This document shows, piece after piece, positions 34,476 to 43,897 of a DNA stretch of 64,000 nucleotides. The stretch is from Bacillus thuringiensis. Lineage in GTDB: Bacteria > Bacillota > Bacilli > Bacillales > Bacillaceae_G. The number at the start of each line of letters is the position of its first letter. Position 1 is the stretch's first letter. The position numbers and the translations under genes are program-made. A model generated the notes under the pieces. It worked only from the letters and a program-made list of their open reading frames with translations, was not told where the DNA came from and ran no database searches. The DNA lies in the NCBI RefSeq assembly GCF_022095615.2, contig NZ_CP155559.1:1919501-1983500 (forward strand), written 5' to 3'.

Positions 34476-34805
34476 ATGGCTAATTTTGAAGATTTTTTAA
34501 CTTTGGATGTAAGAATTGGAACTGTAACACATGCAGAGGAATTTAAAAAAGCTAGAGTTCCAGCAATTAAACTAGAAATTGATTTTGGAGAGCTTGGAAT
34601 TAAGCAGTCGAGTGCTCAAATTACGAAGAGATATACCCCGGAAGATTTAATCGGTCAGCAAATCGTTGCTGTTGTAAATTTTCCGCCAAAACGTGTAGCT
34701 GGATTTAAATCAGAAGTGCTTGTTTTAGGAGGAGTACCTGAGGCTGGTGATGTCGTATTACTTCAGCCTAATATGGAATTACCAAATGGAACGAAAATTA
34801 GTTAG
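34476..34805 (+). CDS. csaA: CsaA, tRNA-binding-domain chaperone
   Basis: A 109-residue OB-fold protein of the CsaA type. It begins FEDFLTLDVRIGTVTHAEEF and carries QSSAQITKRYTPEDLIGQQIVAVVNFPPKRVAGFKSEVLVLG, the full tRNA-binding-like domain. In B. subtilis CsaA acts as a secretion-related chaperone dimer. Start after GGGAGGAATG. The DinB-like gene begins 19 bases later. Confidence 0.93.
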   Translation: MANFEDFLTLDVRIGTVTHAEEFKKARVPAIKLEIDFGELGIKQSSAQITKRYTPEDLIGQQIVAVVNFPPKRVAGFKSEVLVLGGVPEAGDVVLLQPNMELPNGTKIS

Positions 34806-34824
34806 TGTAAAGGCAGGGGCTAAT

Positions 34825-35352
34825 ATGGATATGGGACGAGAATATCTACAATGTGCCGTTTCAAATTTTGAAGCAACAAAGAAGCAAGGAGAACGGGTGC
34901 TTTCACAATTATCATATGAACAGATTGAATGGTCTTCTCATGAAGAAACAAATAGTATAGCGGTTATTATAAAGCATCTGCATGGTAATATGCGTTCTAG
35001 ATGGACGGACTTTTTAACGTCTGATGGTGAAAAAATAGATCGTAACCGAGATGCTGAATTTGAAGGTGGGTATCATTCTAAGGAAGATGTTCTCGCAGCA
35101 TGGAATGAAGGATGGGAATATGTTTTTAAAACGATGCATGTGATAACGCCGGAACATTTATTACAGACGGTATATATTCGCGGTGAAGCACATACTGTCA
35201 TGCAAGCAATTGAAAGACAAATTGCTCATTATGCTTTGCATATTGGACAGATTATTTACATTGGGAAGATGTTAAAAGAAAATGAGTGGGAATGTTTAAG
35301 TATTCCTAGAGGACAGTCTACACGTTATGTAGAGAAAAAACGTTCAACATAA
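34825..35352 (+). CDS. DinB-superfamily protein, DUF1572 type
   Basis: A 175-residue helical-bundle protein. Metal-site His residues show as IIKHLHGNMRSRW near residue 50 and AHYALHIGQIIYIGK near 140, as in the DUF1572 branch. Function unknown. ATG 34825 is preferred; the frame back to 34747 overlaps csaA. Its 3' end overlaps the convergent gene by 28 bases. Confidence 0.85.
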   Translation: MDMGREYLQCAVSNFEATKKQGERVLSQLSYEQIEWSSHEETNSIAVIIKHLHGNMRSRWTDFLTSDGEKIDRNRDAEFEGGYHSKEDVLAAWNEGWEYVFKTMHVITPEHLLQTVYIRGEAHTVMQAIERQIAHYALHIGQIIYIGKMLKENEWECLSIPRGQSTRYVEKKRST

Positions 35353-35630
35353 TAATAGGAAAGAAACCGATATAAAATGGGAAATAAGAAAATCAGCCAT
35401 ATGATAGATGGTTCTGTAACCATAAGAATGCTGCCAAAAATAAGTCCATATATAATAAGAAAGAAATTAAAAAGTGTATTCACAGGGATAAATCGTGAGA
35501 TGAACACTTGTTGGCGTTTAAAACAATCACTGTGAAATACATAAAAGCGGAAGTACCATGTGGCAGTAATAAGATCTTTCTTTCGCGCAATTCTTTTTTT
35601 ACATGTATGACAGATGAACGGTGGTTGCAT
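35325..35630 (-). CDS. Small zinc-ribbon membrane protein
   Basis: A 101-residue protein starting with a treble-clef-like CHTCKKRI segment (further Cys/His later in FHSDCFKRQ), then two hydrophobic helices. ATG 35630 follows GGAG within the end of the upstream gene; an ATG at 35645 overlaps that gene. Unknown function; in an operon with the gene upstream. Confidence 0.6.
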   Translation of the reverse strand: MQPPFICHTCKKRIARKKDLITATWYFRFYVFHSDCFKRQQVFISRFIPVNTLFNFFLIIYGLIFGSILMVTEPSIIWLIFLFPILYRFLSYYYVERFFST

Positions 35631-35634
35631 ATTA

Positions 35635-35931
35635 TTACGCTCCATTTTTTATATTTGTAATCATGTAAGACAAAAGTAAGTATAAAGTGTATATCCCTAT
35701 ATACGCTCCTGAGATAAGAAAAAATGGATTTAATAAAATTCCATGAATGCTTGTCATGAAAACTAAATTTTGTATTAAAACATCATATATATGAATAGAA
35801 ATAATTGTACCGAGTACATAAAGTGCTAAGTACGCTGAAATATGTAAAGTAACACGTATTGTAGGATACTTAGCAAGCCAATAAAAAATAAATGATAGTA
35901 CAATGGGTAATGTTCCTATTAGTAGCTTCAA
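35635..35931 (-). CDS. Small membrane protein of unknown function
   Basis: A 98-residue protein with about three hydrophobic helices. TTG 35931 lies 7 bases after GAGGTG; a nearby ATG is out of frame. It ends 4 bases before the next gene's ATG, so the two are coupled. I do not recognise a family. Confidence 0.6.
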   Translation of the reverse strand: MKLLIGTLPIVLSFIFYWLAKYPTIRVTLHISAYLALYVLGTIISIHIYDVLIQNLVFMTSIHGILLNPFFLISGAYIGIYTLYLLLSYMITNIKNGA

Positions 35932-36020
35932 TTCATTTCACCTCATTAACAATATAGCCGGAATTTATACGGTCTATTCTCTAGAGCTTGTACATAACTT
36001 GAAATAGAGAGGGTGATAGT

Positions 36021-37175
36021 ATGAATCGAGGCTTTTTTTATGTGAAGTTCACGAGTGTACGTAAGTTAGTTTTATTTATTATTGCTACAGTACTAGCGAC
36101 TTTTGTTCTTATTAGTATGATGGTAACTTCTATGAAAGAGACAAAGTCAACGTATTTATATAATTGGTTAAATGAGTTATCGATGAATGGTTACATGTAT
36201 GTTCTTGGGAAAGAGAATCATTATTTTACACAGGAATATCGAAATTTAAATCAAGATTTTTCAATTTCTTCGTTTCTTTTTTCTATGGCTACGAATATTC
36301 GTTTTAACGATGTACGCAGTTTTGTCGGCAAAGAGCTACCTGGTTTTGGTAAGTACGATACAGAAATTGTTATTGCGGGTGAAGGGACAAATTATTCTAA
36401 CTTACCGATAGAGTCGAGCGTCCCACTTGAAGAAGTAGTGAAAGAACGGACTGGAGAAGGTGGACAGGCTCCAAAGCCGGATACGAACAAAGAGAAAAAG
36501 CAACCGGCTCAAACGACAGGGAAAAGACAAGTTGCGTTTATTTATCATTCGCATAGTTGGGAATCTTATTTGCCGTTACTAAATTTAGCAAACGATCCAA
36601 ATCCGAATAAAGCGACAAGTTCCGTCACGAATATTTCAATAGTCGGCGACCGATTTCGTGAACAATTAGAAAGTGAAGGGATCGGAGCTACTAACGATAA
36701 GACTGATGTCGGTCAAAAGTTGATTAGTAAAGGGTTAAATAGTAATAGTTCTTACAAAATGTCACGGGAAATTGTGCAAGAAGCAATGGCCGGCAATAAA
36801 GAACTACAATACTTTTTTGATTTACATCGTGATAGTGCTCGGAAAGATGTCACGACAAAAGAAATTGGTGATAAATCATATGCGAAGCTTGCGTTTGTAG
36901 TAGGGAAAGGCAACAAAAACTATGAAAAAAACTTACAATTAGCAACAGCTTTACATGAGACGATTAGTAAGAAGTATCCAGGCGTTAGTCGTGGTGTCAT
37001 TCAAAAAGGATTCCAAACAGGAAATGGTGTCTACAATCAAGACTTATCAGGACAAGCGATATTAATTGAAGTTGGTGGCGTAGATAATACAGAGGAAGAA
37101 CTAAATCGATCGATTGATGTACTTGCTAAAGCGTTTGGTGAATATTTCTGGCAGGCGGAAAAGGTGAATGGATAA
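36021..37175 (+). CDS. spoIIP: SpoIIP-family sporulation amidase/endopeptidase (paralogue)
   Basis: A 384-residue SpoIIP protein: one N-terminal membrane anchor (LVLFIIATVLATFVLI), a linker rich in Pro/Lys/Thr at about 150-172, and the catalytic domain with VAFIYHSHSWESYLP, YFFDLHRDSARKD and ILIEVGGVDNTEEEL. SpoIIP cleaves stem peptides and glycan strands during engulfment with SpoIID and SpoIIM. It is not next to gpr, where the main spoIIP usually lies, so it may be a second copy. Confidence 0.92.
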   Translation: MNRGFFYVKFTSVRKLVLFIIATVLATFVLISMMVTSMKETKSTYLYNWLNELSMNGYMYVLGKENHYFTQEYRNLNQDFSISSFLFSMATNIRFNDVRSFVGKELPGFGKYDTEIVIAGEGTNYSNLPIESSVPLEEVVKERTGEGGQAPKPDTNKEKKQPAQTTGKRQVAFIYHSHSWESYLPLLNLANDPNPNKATSSVTNISIVGDRFREQLESEGIGATNDKTDVGQKLISKGLNSNSSYKMSREIVQEAMAGNKELQYFFDLHRDSARKDVTTKEIGDKSYAKLAFVVGKGNKNYEKNLQLATALHETISKKYPGVSRGVIQKGFQTGNGVYNQDLSGQAILIEVGGVDNTEEELNRSIDVLAKAFGEYFWQAEKVNG

Positions 37176-37205
37176 AGTGAAACATAAATTAGTGGGAGAG
37201 TCTGA

Positions 37206-37238
37206 AAAAACGTGAGTGTAATGCTTGCGTTTTTTTTG
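37206..37238 (+). terminator. Intrinsic terminator
   Basis: ACGTGAG/CTTGCGT (two G-U pairs) with a 7-base loop and a run of Ts follow spoIIP. Confidence 0.7.
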
Positions 37239-37399
37239 TAATGATGAGGCGTCACAGAATAGACATAATTTGTCGTTGTTATAGTAATGTTGAAATTTGT
37301 CAAATTATACTGGGAGATTTACAAAGGGATTTTCGGAAAAGTAGAGAAAATCTTTTTACAAGGAAAACTTTTTATTATGAAACTGGTAGGGTGATTGAA

Positions 37400-37897
37400 G
37401 TGATTAGGGAGATCAAAATAGAAGATGCAGCACCATTTTTGCAATTAAGTAAGCAACTAGATGAAGAAACGAAATTTATGTTATATGAACCAGGAGAAAG
37501 AAAATTTACAGTCGAGCAACAAGAACAAATGATTCATCGCTTTATAGAAAATGAATATGCAATAATATTTGTAGCAGTGGAAGAAGAGAGAATAGTAGGG
37601 TTTATTTTAGTGAATGGAAATCATATTCAAAGAAAAAGGCATGTAGCAGGTATTGTAATTGGTATTCTGCAAGAATATAGCGGGCGAGGTATTGGGACGA
37701 GATTGTTTAAAGAGGTTGAGAAGTGGGCAAAATTACATGATGTATGGCGTTTAGAATTAACGGTAATGGCCCACAATACAAGAGCTCAGGCACTATATAA
37801 AAAAGCTGGATTTGAGAAAGAAGGTGTCAAAAGAGCTGCTCTTATTATCGATGGAGAGAACATCGATGAGTATGAAATGGCCAAATTATTAAAATAA
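37400..37897 (+). CDS. GNAT acetyltransferase
   Basis: A 165-residue GNAT. IREIKIEDAAPFLQLSKQLD opens the fold; the acetyl-CoA loop is ILQEYSGRGIGTRLFKEVEKWA and the end is NTRAQALYKKAGFEKEGVKRAA. The substrate is unknown. GTG 37400 is the best start, after TAGGGTG; the frame back to 37241 lacks coding character. Only 11 bases separate it from the carboxypeptidase gene. Confidence 0.82.
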   Translation: MIREIKIEDAAPFLQLSKQLDEETKFMLYEPGERKFTVEQQEQMIHRFIENEYAIIFVAVEEERIVGFILVNGNHIQRKRHVAGIVIGILQEYSGRGIGTRLFKEVEKWAKLHDVWRLELTVMAHNTRAQALYKKAGFEKEGVKRAALIIDGENIDEYEMAKLLK

Positions 37898-37908
37898 GAG
37901 GTCGTTAT

Positions 37909-38649
37909 ATGAAAAAAAGATGGATACTACTTGGTATCGTAGCGATGATACTCATTGTTGGAGTAGCGGGAATCAATTATAAAATGTATAAGGATAAGCA
38001 GGCGCGCGAGGTAAATGTAAATAACATATTTCCGAAAGCGAAAGAAACGATTGCGAATATGGATGGAGATATTGCGGTAATTAGTAATCCAAATTCGATG
38101 CTTGTGCTTGTGAATAAAAGTAGGCGTTTACCAGATGGGTATAGACCGCCAGATTTAGTTGTTCCGAAAGTACGTTACTCAAGTGAAGGTGATCAAGAAA
38201 AGAAAAAAATGAGGAAAGAGGCAGCTGGGGCGCTGGAGGAAATGTTCCAACAAGCTGATAAGGGGCGTATTTTTTTATTTGCAGTCTCTGGATTTAGATC
38301 TTTTGATCGACAAAAAGCATTAAATACGATGTATAAAAAACAAGATGGAGAAGCAAAAACAGCAATGTCGAGTGCAGTTCCTGGTACGAGTGAACACCAA
38401 ACGGGGCTTGCTATGGATATTACATCGCAATCTGCTAAGTTTCAATTAGAGACAATTTTTGGCGAAACGAAAGAAGGGCAGTGGCTTTCTGAAAATGCTC
38501 ATAAATTTGGTTTTGTCATTCGATATACGAAAGAGAAAGAATCGCTTACGGGTTATCGATATGAACCATGGCATGTGAGGTATGTGGGGAATCCACAAGC
38601 TACATATTTATATGAAAATCAACTGACACTTGAAGAAGTAACAGAGTGA
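37909..38649 (+). CDS. VanY-type D-alanyl-D-alanine carboxypeptidase
   Basis: A 246-residue M15B peptidase: an N-terminal membrane anchor, then the zinc site SEHQTGLAMDI (His and Asp ligands) near residue 165 and the catalytic EPWHVRYVG near residue 222. It trims the terminal D-Ala of peptidoglycan stems outside the membrane. No van regulators or ligases are near, so this is a housekeeping type rather than a resistance cluster. Confidence 0.9.
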   Translation: MKKRWILLGIVAMILIVGVAGINYKMYKDKQAREVNVNNIFPKAKETIANMDGDIAVISNPNSMLVLVNKSRRLPDGYRPPDLVVPKVRYSSEGDQEKKKMRKEAAGALEEMFQQADKGRIFLFAVSGFRSFDRQKALNTMYKKQDGEAKTAMSSAVPGTSEHQTGLAMDITSQSAKFQLETIFGETKEGQWLSENAHKFGFVIRYTKEKESLTGYRYEPWHVRYVGNPQATYLYENQLTLEEVTE

Positions 38650-38672
38650 ACAATTGAGGGGAGAGAAGGATT

Positions 38673-39119
38673 ATGACGGTGTTATATAAGAAAAAAGTAC
38701 ACGCATATGTAACAAGAGAAAAAGAAGGAGTTATGCAACTGCTCGTTTTTAAACATCGTGATATACCTGAAGCTGGTATACAAATACCAGGGGGAACAGT
38801 TGACGAAGGGGAAACGTTAGAAGCAGCACTTTTACGTGAAGTACAAGAAGAATCCGGATTACGCCATTTATGCATAGAAAGATTCCTATCCGATTACATC
38901 ATACTTGTGAAAGACAAAAAAGAATATCAAAAGCGTCATTTCTTCCATGTAACGTTACTAACAGATGTAAAAGATGATTGGGAACATATTGTAAGTGCCG
39001 GTGAGGAAGATCAGGGCTTAGTGTTTTGCTACGAATGGATTGATATTGCAAAATGCCCTGAATTAGCCGGGAAACAGGGTGAGTTTTTACATTTGTTAGA
39101 TGAGGTATATGTAAAGTAA
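38673..39119 (+). CDS. Nudix hydrolase
   Basis: A 148-residue protein with a complete Nudix box, GGTVDEGETLEAALLREVQEESG, near residues 41-63. The preceding FKHRDIPEAGIQIPGG is typical of MutT-like enzymes. Substrate unknown. The start follows GAGGGGAGAGAAGG; probably co-transcribed with the carboxypeptidase (23-base gap). Confidence 0.88.
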   Translation: MTVLYKKKVHAYVTREKEGVMQLLVFKHRDIPEAGIQIPGGTVDEGETLEAALLREVQEESGLRHLCIERFLSDYIILVKDKKEYQKRHFFHVTLLTDVKDDWEHIVSAGEEDQGLVFCYEWIDIAKCPELAGKQGEFLHLLDEVYVK

Positions 39120-39128
39120 TAAAAAGAG

Positions 39129-39164
39129 TCTGAAGCGAAAACCCATTCGTTTCAGATTTTTTTT
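39129..39164 (+). terminator. Intrinsic terminator
   Basis: TCTGAAGCGA/TCGTTTCAGA with an 8-base loop and long T-run follow the Nudix gene. Confidence 0.85.
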
Positions 39165-39306
39165 ATTTTTCAGGAAATAAAAGGTTTTTACATTGGTAAG
39201 TTGAATTCTTTGAAAGGGATTGTAGTCGTATATGTGAGGAGCGGAGAAAATGAAAAAGTAATAGATACATGTTAGCAATAAAAACTTTTAAAGAAGGAGA
39301 ATGAAG

Positions 39307-40782
39307 GTGGAGATTCAGTTTAATGCACGATTACAAAAAGAATTAAATATTCATGATATACAAGCGGCGATGGAAGCTGGGCAATTAACTTCAAAAGAAT
39401 TAGTTATGTATTACTTCCATAGAATCGCAAAATATGATCAAGATGGACCAAAAATTAATTCTATTCTAGAAGTCAATCCAGATGCTATCTTTATTGCAGA
39501 AGCATTAGATTATGAAAGAAAGATAAAAGGTATAAGAGGTCCATTACATGGTATACCTGTGTTACTTAAGGACAATATTGAAACGAATGATTCCATGCAT
39601 ACAAGTGCAGGTACGATTGCTCTAGAACAAAATATTAGTAGTGAGGATGCATTTCTTGTTACGAAACTGAGAGAAGCAGGAGCAGTGATAATAGGGAAAA
39701 CAAATATGACAGAATTAGCAAATGCAATGTCATTTGACATGTGGGCTGGATATAGTGCAAGAGGTGGGCAAACAATAAACCCTTACAGTACAGGTGAGGA
39801 TGATATGTTTGTTGGTGGCTCAAGTACAGGATCTGCGATAGCAGTTGCTGCTAATTTTACAGTAGTATCTGTTGGGACAGAAACGGATGCTTCTATTTTA
39901 AGTCCAGCTGTTCAAAACTCTGTAGTCGGTATTAAACCGACTGTTGGTCTAATTAGTCGTAGAGGCATTATTCCGTTTACGTATTCACAAGATACAGCGG
40001 GTCCATTTGCTAGAACAGTAACAGATGCTTCTATTTTACTCGGGAGTTTAACTGGGTTAGACGAGAAAGATGTAGCTACTTATAAAAGTGAAGGTATAGC
40101 AGAACATGATTATACAAAATATCTTGATGTTAATGGCTTACATGGAGCAAAGATTGGTGTATATAGTAATGCGCCAAAAGATTATTATGAATCTGGTGAG
40201 TATGATGAAAAATTGCTTCAGGAAACAATTGAAGTATTGCGTAGTGAGGGAGCGACAGTAGTAGAAAATATTGATATTCCGTCTTTTCATAGAGAATGGA
40301 GCTGGGGAGTACCGCTTTATGAACTAAAGCATAGTTTAGATAACTATCTTTCTAAATTACCTTCTACGATTCCAGTGCACTCTATTTCGGAGTTAATGGA
40401 GTTTAACGAGAACATAGCAGAAAGAGCTTTGAAATATGGGCAAACTAAGTTAGAAGGAAGAAAAGGTTTTCCTAATACGTTAAGAAATCCTGAATATTTA
40501 AATGCAAGATTAGAAGATATATATTTTTCGCAAGAACAAGGCATTGACTTCACACTGAAAAAATATAATCTTGATGCGATTCTATTCCCTTCCTATATCG
40601 GCTCCACTATATGTGCGAAGGCAGGTTATCCATCTATAGCGATACCAGCAGGATATATGGATAACGGGAGACCGTTTGGAATTACTCTTGCAAGTACTGC
40701 TTTTTCTGAGGGGACCTTGATTAAACTAGCATACGCTTTTGAACAAGCGACAAAGCATAGAAAAATTCCCAATTTGTCATAA
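39307..40782 (+). CDS. Amidase-signature family amidase
   Basis: A 491-residue amidase. The Ser-cisSer-Lys triad is visible: Lys in VLLKDNIET, and the serines of DMFVGGSSTGSAIAVAANF. The C-terminal part (AILFPSYIGSTICAKAGYPSIAIPAGY) is typical of the GatA-like fold. It hydrolyses a carboxylic amide of unknown identity. GTG 39307 lies 7 bases after AGAAGGAG; the ATG at 39301 is only 1 base from it. Monocistronic. Confidence 0.92.
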   Translation: MEIQFNARLQKELNIHDIQAAMEAGQLTSKELVMYYFHRIAKYDQDGPKINSILEVNPDAIFIAEALDYERKIKGIRGPLHGIPVLLKDNIETNDSMHTSAGTIALEQNISSEDAFLVTKLREAGAVIIGKTNMTELANAMSFDMWAGYSARGGQTINPYSTGEDDMFVGGSSTGSAIAVAANFTVVSVGTETDASILSPAVQNSVVGIKPTVGLISRRGIIPFTYSQDTAGPFARTVTDASILLGSLTGLDEKDVATYKSEGIAEHDYTKYLDVNGLHGAKIGVYSNAPKDYYESGEYDEKLLQETIEVLRSEGATVVENIDIPSFHREWSWGVPLYELKHSLDNYLSKLPSTIPVHSISELMEFNENIAERALKYGQTKLEGRKGFPNTLRNPEYLNARLEDIYFSQEQGIDFTLKKYNLDAILFPSYIGSTICAKAGYPSIAIPAGYMDNGRPFGITLASTAFSEGTLIKLAYAFEQATKHRKIPNLS

Positions 40783-40790
40783 AAAGAATA

Positions 40791-40826
40791 AACAAATAGG
40801 ACAGGAATTTCTGTCCTATTTGTTTT
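40791..40826. terminator. Bidirectional intrinsic terminator
   Basis: A 14-base stem (AACAAATAGGACAG and complement) with a 6-base loop lies between the amidase and the convergent MFS gene. Confidence 0.9.
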
Positions 40827-40831
40827 GTTAA

Positions 40832-42052
40832 TTAAAGTGAAATATCTTTTTGCTCTGTCTTATCATATTTAAATAAGTTAAATGATAAACAAGCAGAGCA
40901 CAATATAAGGATAGAAGCGAGAATATAAATCGTACGAACACCGAACAGGTCGGTAATAATTCCAACGCTAAGCATAGAAAGACCAGAAGCTGTCGAGAGG
41001 AGTGCACCATGAGCTGTATACATTTTTGATAATAAAGTAGGGGGAACACTAGATTGTAACACTGTTGTTTGAGAAATATCTCTAATTTGATAACATGGCC
41101 CCATTAGAACGCATAGAAAAAGCGCAATAAACCCGCTACTTGTCATACCATATAAAAATGTAAGAATACTAAACGTAAGAGAGCCTATTGCCATGGAGCG
41201 TATTAAATTATTTTGAATGTATGTACTCATTTTCCACGCTAATATCCCGCCAATTAACGTCCCTACATAATAACTTGTGTTAATGTATCCCCACCATTCT
41301 TCTCCTTTATGAAGGATAGTTGTTACATAAGCCATTGTAATAGCGCCGATCCATATTGTCCCTGCGAAAGTTTCAATTAAGTCCATACATGTAACAGTGC
41401 GGAGAGAAGGGTTCTGAAATAAGAGTTTCCAACCTTCCAATAAAGCAGCACCTTTTGAAGAAGAAGGCTCTATTACTCGTTCAGTATGTATGGAACGTAA
41501 TGCAAGGTATAGTGCAAAACATCCAAAAATCATCAAAATGTTATTCATCATGAGTGTAGAAGTAGCACCGATAAGAAGAACTATAACACTTGTAAATGAA
41601 TAAGCAGCGGCTTGCGCAATTTGTGTGGAAAAAGAAAAAATACTATTTACTTTTACTAATTGTTCTTTTCGTGTAAGGCGAGGAAGGATACCGTATAATA
41701 ATGGCGCGCTCCAACCGCTACATAATGAAATGAAAAAAATGAAAATGAATAGTGCTACAATGTTTGTGGACAGGGATGGGAATAATATCATTAATAAAAA
41801 TAATAGAGCAGTTTTTGTCCATTGTAGTGTGAAAAGTAATGAATAAGATGAAAAACGATTCATTATAAGTGGTGCAGATGTATTTGCTATAAGATTAGTT
41901 ATGACTTGTACTAATGGAAAAAGAGCAGTTAATGTAGCTGATTTCGTTGTGATATACATATGAGTTGTAATAATCATGATGTATACGATATCAGCGAGAG
42001 TAATGCATATTTTCGCTCCTAAATAGTAATTTAATGAACGACTTTGCAACAA
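40832..42052 (-). CDS. MFS transporter, likely exporter
   Basis: A 406-residue, 12-helix major facilitator protein. The loop between helices 2 and 3 is weakly conserved; the middle loop holds SSSKGAALLEGWKLLFQNPSLRTV, seen in drug/macrolide exporter-like (MefE/YfmO-type) members. Substrate unknown. AGGAAGG lies 8 bases before TTG 42052, a better start than the GTGs at 42061 and 42058 which abut it. Confidence 0.82.
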   Translation of the reverse strand: MLQSRSLNYYLGAKICITLADIVYIMIITTHMYITTKSATLTALFPLVQVITNLIANTSAPLIMNRFSSYSLLFTLQWTKTALLFLLMILFPSLSTNIVALFIFIFFISLCSGWSAPLLYGILPRLTRKEQLVKVNSIFSFSTQIAQAAAYSFTSVIVLLIGATSTLMMNNILMIFGCFALYLALRSIHTERVIEPSSSKGAALLEGWKLLFQNPSLRTVTCMDLIETFAGTIWIGAITMAYVTTILHKGEEWWGYINTSYYVGTLIGGILAWKMSTYIQNNLIRSMAIGSLTFSILTFLYGMTSSGFIALFLCVLMGPCYQIRDISQTTVLQSSVPPTLLSKMYTAHGALLSTASGLSMLSVGIITDLFGVRTIYILASILILCSACLSFNLFKYDKTEQKDISL

Positions 42053-42322
42053 GTACACCACCTTCCTAAAATAATATTTTAGTAGTTAAAATAATTATAA
42101 AATGAAAATTAAATTTTCGAAAGAATTTCATTTTTTGTCGCTTTTTGAAAGGGATTTTCATGTATAATGAAGAATATATTAATATAGTATTTTTAAAATA
42201 CTCATTATAACAGTGAATATGTACAATAGCTTGTAGTAAGTGCCCACGTATTAGAAAGGGCGGATAAACCATTCTTTTCTTCATATACATATAGAAAATG
42301 AGAAAGAAAGTGAGGGTTGCAT

Positions 42323-42751
42323 ATGGCTGCTTGGGTAATTTGGTTTATAATAGCTGGTATTTTATTTATCGCAGAAATGTTGTCGATTACGTTTTACATG
42401 CTTTGGCTTGGAATTGGAGCTGTTGTCGGAGGTCTTATTGCTTTATTTGCTCCTGAAGCACTACTGTTACAAGTTGTTGTTGGTGCGATTGTAAGTTTAA
42501 CATTGACGTTCTTTACGAAAAGAATTTCAAAAAACTTTCGAGAAGCAAAAGGTTTTACTGATACAGTAGATATGCTAGTCGGTAAAAAAGGGATCATTAT
42601 GCAAGCGATTACAAATGAAGCGAATGGCATTGTGAAGGTGGATGGAGATACTTGGACAGCTATTGCGGATAATCCAATTGATGCTGGAGAAAAAGTTATT
42701 GTTATAAAGAGAAATAGTACTATATTACAAGTAAAAAAGGAGAGTGAATAA
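42323..42751 (+). CDS. NfeD-family protein
   Basis: A 142-residue short NfeD protein: two or three N-terminal membrane helices, then an OB-fold (TVDMLVGKKGIIMQAITNEANGIVKVDGDTWTAI). Such proteins are encoded with a stomatin-type SPFH partner, here 2 bases downstream, and act with it in membrane microdomains. ATG 42323 follows TGAGGG. Confidence 0.88.
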   Translation: MAAWVIWFIIAGILFIAEMLSITFYMLWLGIGAVVGGLIALFAPEALLLQVVVGAIVSLTLTFFTKRISKNFREAKGFTDTVDMLVGKKGIIMQAITNEANGIVKVDGDTWTAIADNPIDAGEKVIVIKRNSTILQVKKESE

Positions 42752-42753
42752 AT

Positions 42754-43725
42754 ATGGTAGTAGGATTGACATTAACCATTATTTTAGCACTAATTGTTGT
42801 GACATTTATCGCATTAACAATTAAAATTATTCCACAGCAAAAAGTTGGAGTTGTTGAAAGATTTGGTAAGTTCCAGCGTATTATGGAGCCAGGATTAAAT
42901 ATTTTAATCCCAATTGTAGACCGCGTTCGCGTATATCACGACTTACGTATTCAGCAAACGAATGTACCACCGCAGAAGGTAATTACGAAAGATAATGTAC
43001 AAGTAGAAATTGATACAATTATTTTCTATCAAATTGTGGAACCAGAACTTGCGACATATGGTATTTCGAACTATGAATATGGTGTTCGTAACATTACTTC
43101 TGCAACGATGCGTCAAATCATCGGTAAAATGGAACTGGATGAAACGTTATCTGGTCGTGAAAAAATTTCAACAGAAATTCGCTTAGCACTTGATGAAGCA
43201 ACAGAAAAATGGGGCGTTCGTATTGAACGTGTTGAAGTTGTTGATATTAATCCGCCAAAAGATGTGCAAGCATCAATGGAAAAACAAATGAAAGCAGAAC
43301 GTAATAAACGTGCGATCATTTTAGAAGCTGAAGCTGCAAAACAAGATAAAGTCCTTCGTGCTGAAGGGGAAAAGCAAAGTAAAATCTTAATGGCTGAAGG
43401 GGATAAAGAAGCACGTATTCGAGAAGCTGAAGGTATAAAAGAAGCAAAGGAACTAGAAGCGCAAGGGGAAGCAAGAGCGATTGAGGAAATTGCAAAAGCA
43501 GAACAAAATCGAATTGAATTACTTCGTGCAGCAGATTTAGATGAACGCGTACTTGCTTATAAATCATTTGAATCATTGATTGAGGTTGCGAAAGGACCAG
43601 CAAATAAAGTCTTTATTCCGTCTAATGCAATTGAAACACTTGGTACTCTCGGGGCAATTGGAGAAATCTTTAAAGAAAAACAGGCGAAGAGATTACCTTC
43701 TTCAGATACACCAAAAGAACAATAA
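42754..43725 (+). CDS. SPFH/stomatin-like protein (QmcA/paraslipin type)
   Basis: A 323-residue protein with one N-terminal helix, the SPFH domain (VVERFGKFQRIMEPGLNILIPIVDRV through VEVVDINPPKDVQASME) and a long Glu/Ala-rich coiled coil (residues 185-265, repeats such as AEGEKQSKILMAEGDKEAR). It oligomerises at the membrane with its NfeD partner. Role in protein quality control or membrane order is inferred from relatives. Confidence 0.92.
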   Translation: MVVGLTLTIILALIVVTFIALTIKIIPQQKVGVVERFGKFQRIMEPGLNILIPIVDRVRVYHDLRIQQTNVPPQKVITKDNVQVEIDTIIFYQIVEPELATYGISNYEYGVRNITSATMRQIIGKMELDETLSGREKISTEIRLALDEATEKWGVRIERVEVVDINPPKDVQASMEKQMKAERNKRAIILEAEAAKQDKVLRAEGEKQSKILMAEGDKEARIREAEGIKEAKELEAQGEARAIEEIAKAEQNRIELLRAADLDERVLAYKSFESLIEVAKGPANKVFIPSNAIETLGTLGAIGEIFKEKQAKRLPSSDTPKEQ

Positions 43726-43730
43726 GAGTG

Positions 43731-43768
43731 AAAAAGAGAAATGGGATGCCATTTCTCTTTTTATTTTT
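43731..43768 (+). terminator. Intrinsic terminator
   Basis: A 14-base stem (AAAAAGAGAAATGG and complement) with a 4-base loop and T-run follow the SPFH gene. Confidence 0.9.
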
Positions 43769-43897
43769 TAGCATTGTTTTAATTTATAGATTACATTTTT
43801 CATTCTTATATGAATAGGATTGTTTTTATTGTTTTGAAAAATTTTAATAATATGTTAAAATTTAACCTTAGTTTTAAGGAGATAAGGGGGAATATAC

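Noticed and set aside
37909..38649. Vancomycin resistance determinant
   Set aside because: A VanY-type carboxypeptidase alone, without VanH/A/X or a VanRS pair, is normal cell wall maintenance.
42066..42290. 74-residue frame on the minus strand before the MFS exporter
   Set aside because: No ribosome site, odd composition, and it covers the divergent promoter region.
43316..43603. 95-residue Leu-rich frame on the minus strand
   Set aside because: It is the mirror of the Glu/Ala/Lys-rich coiled coil of the SPFH gene, not a membrane protein.
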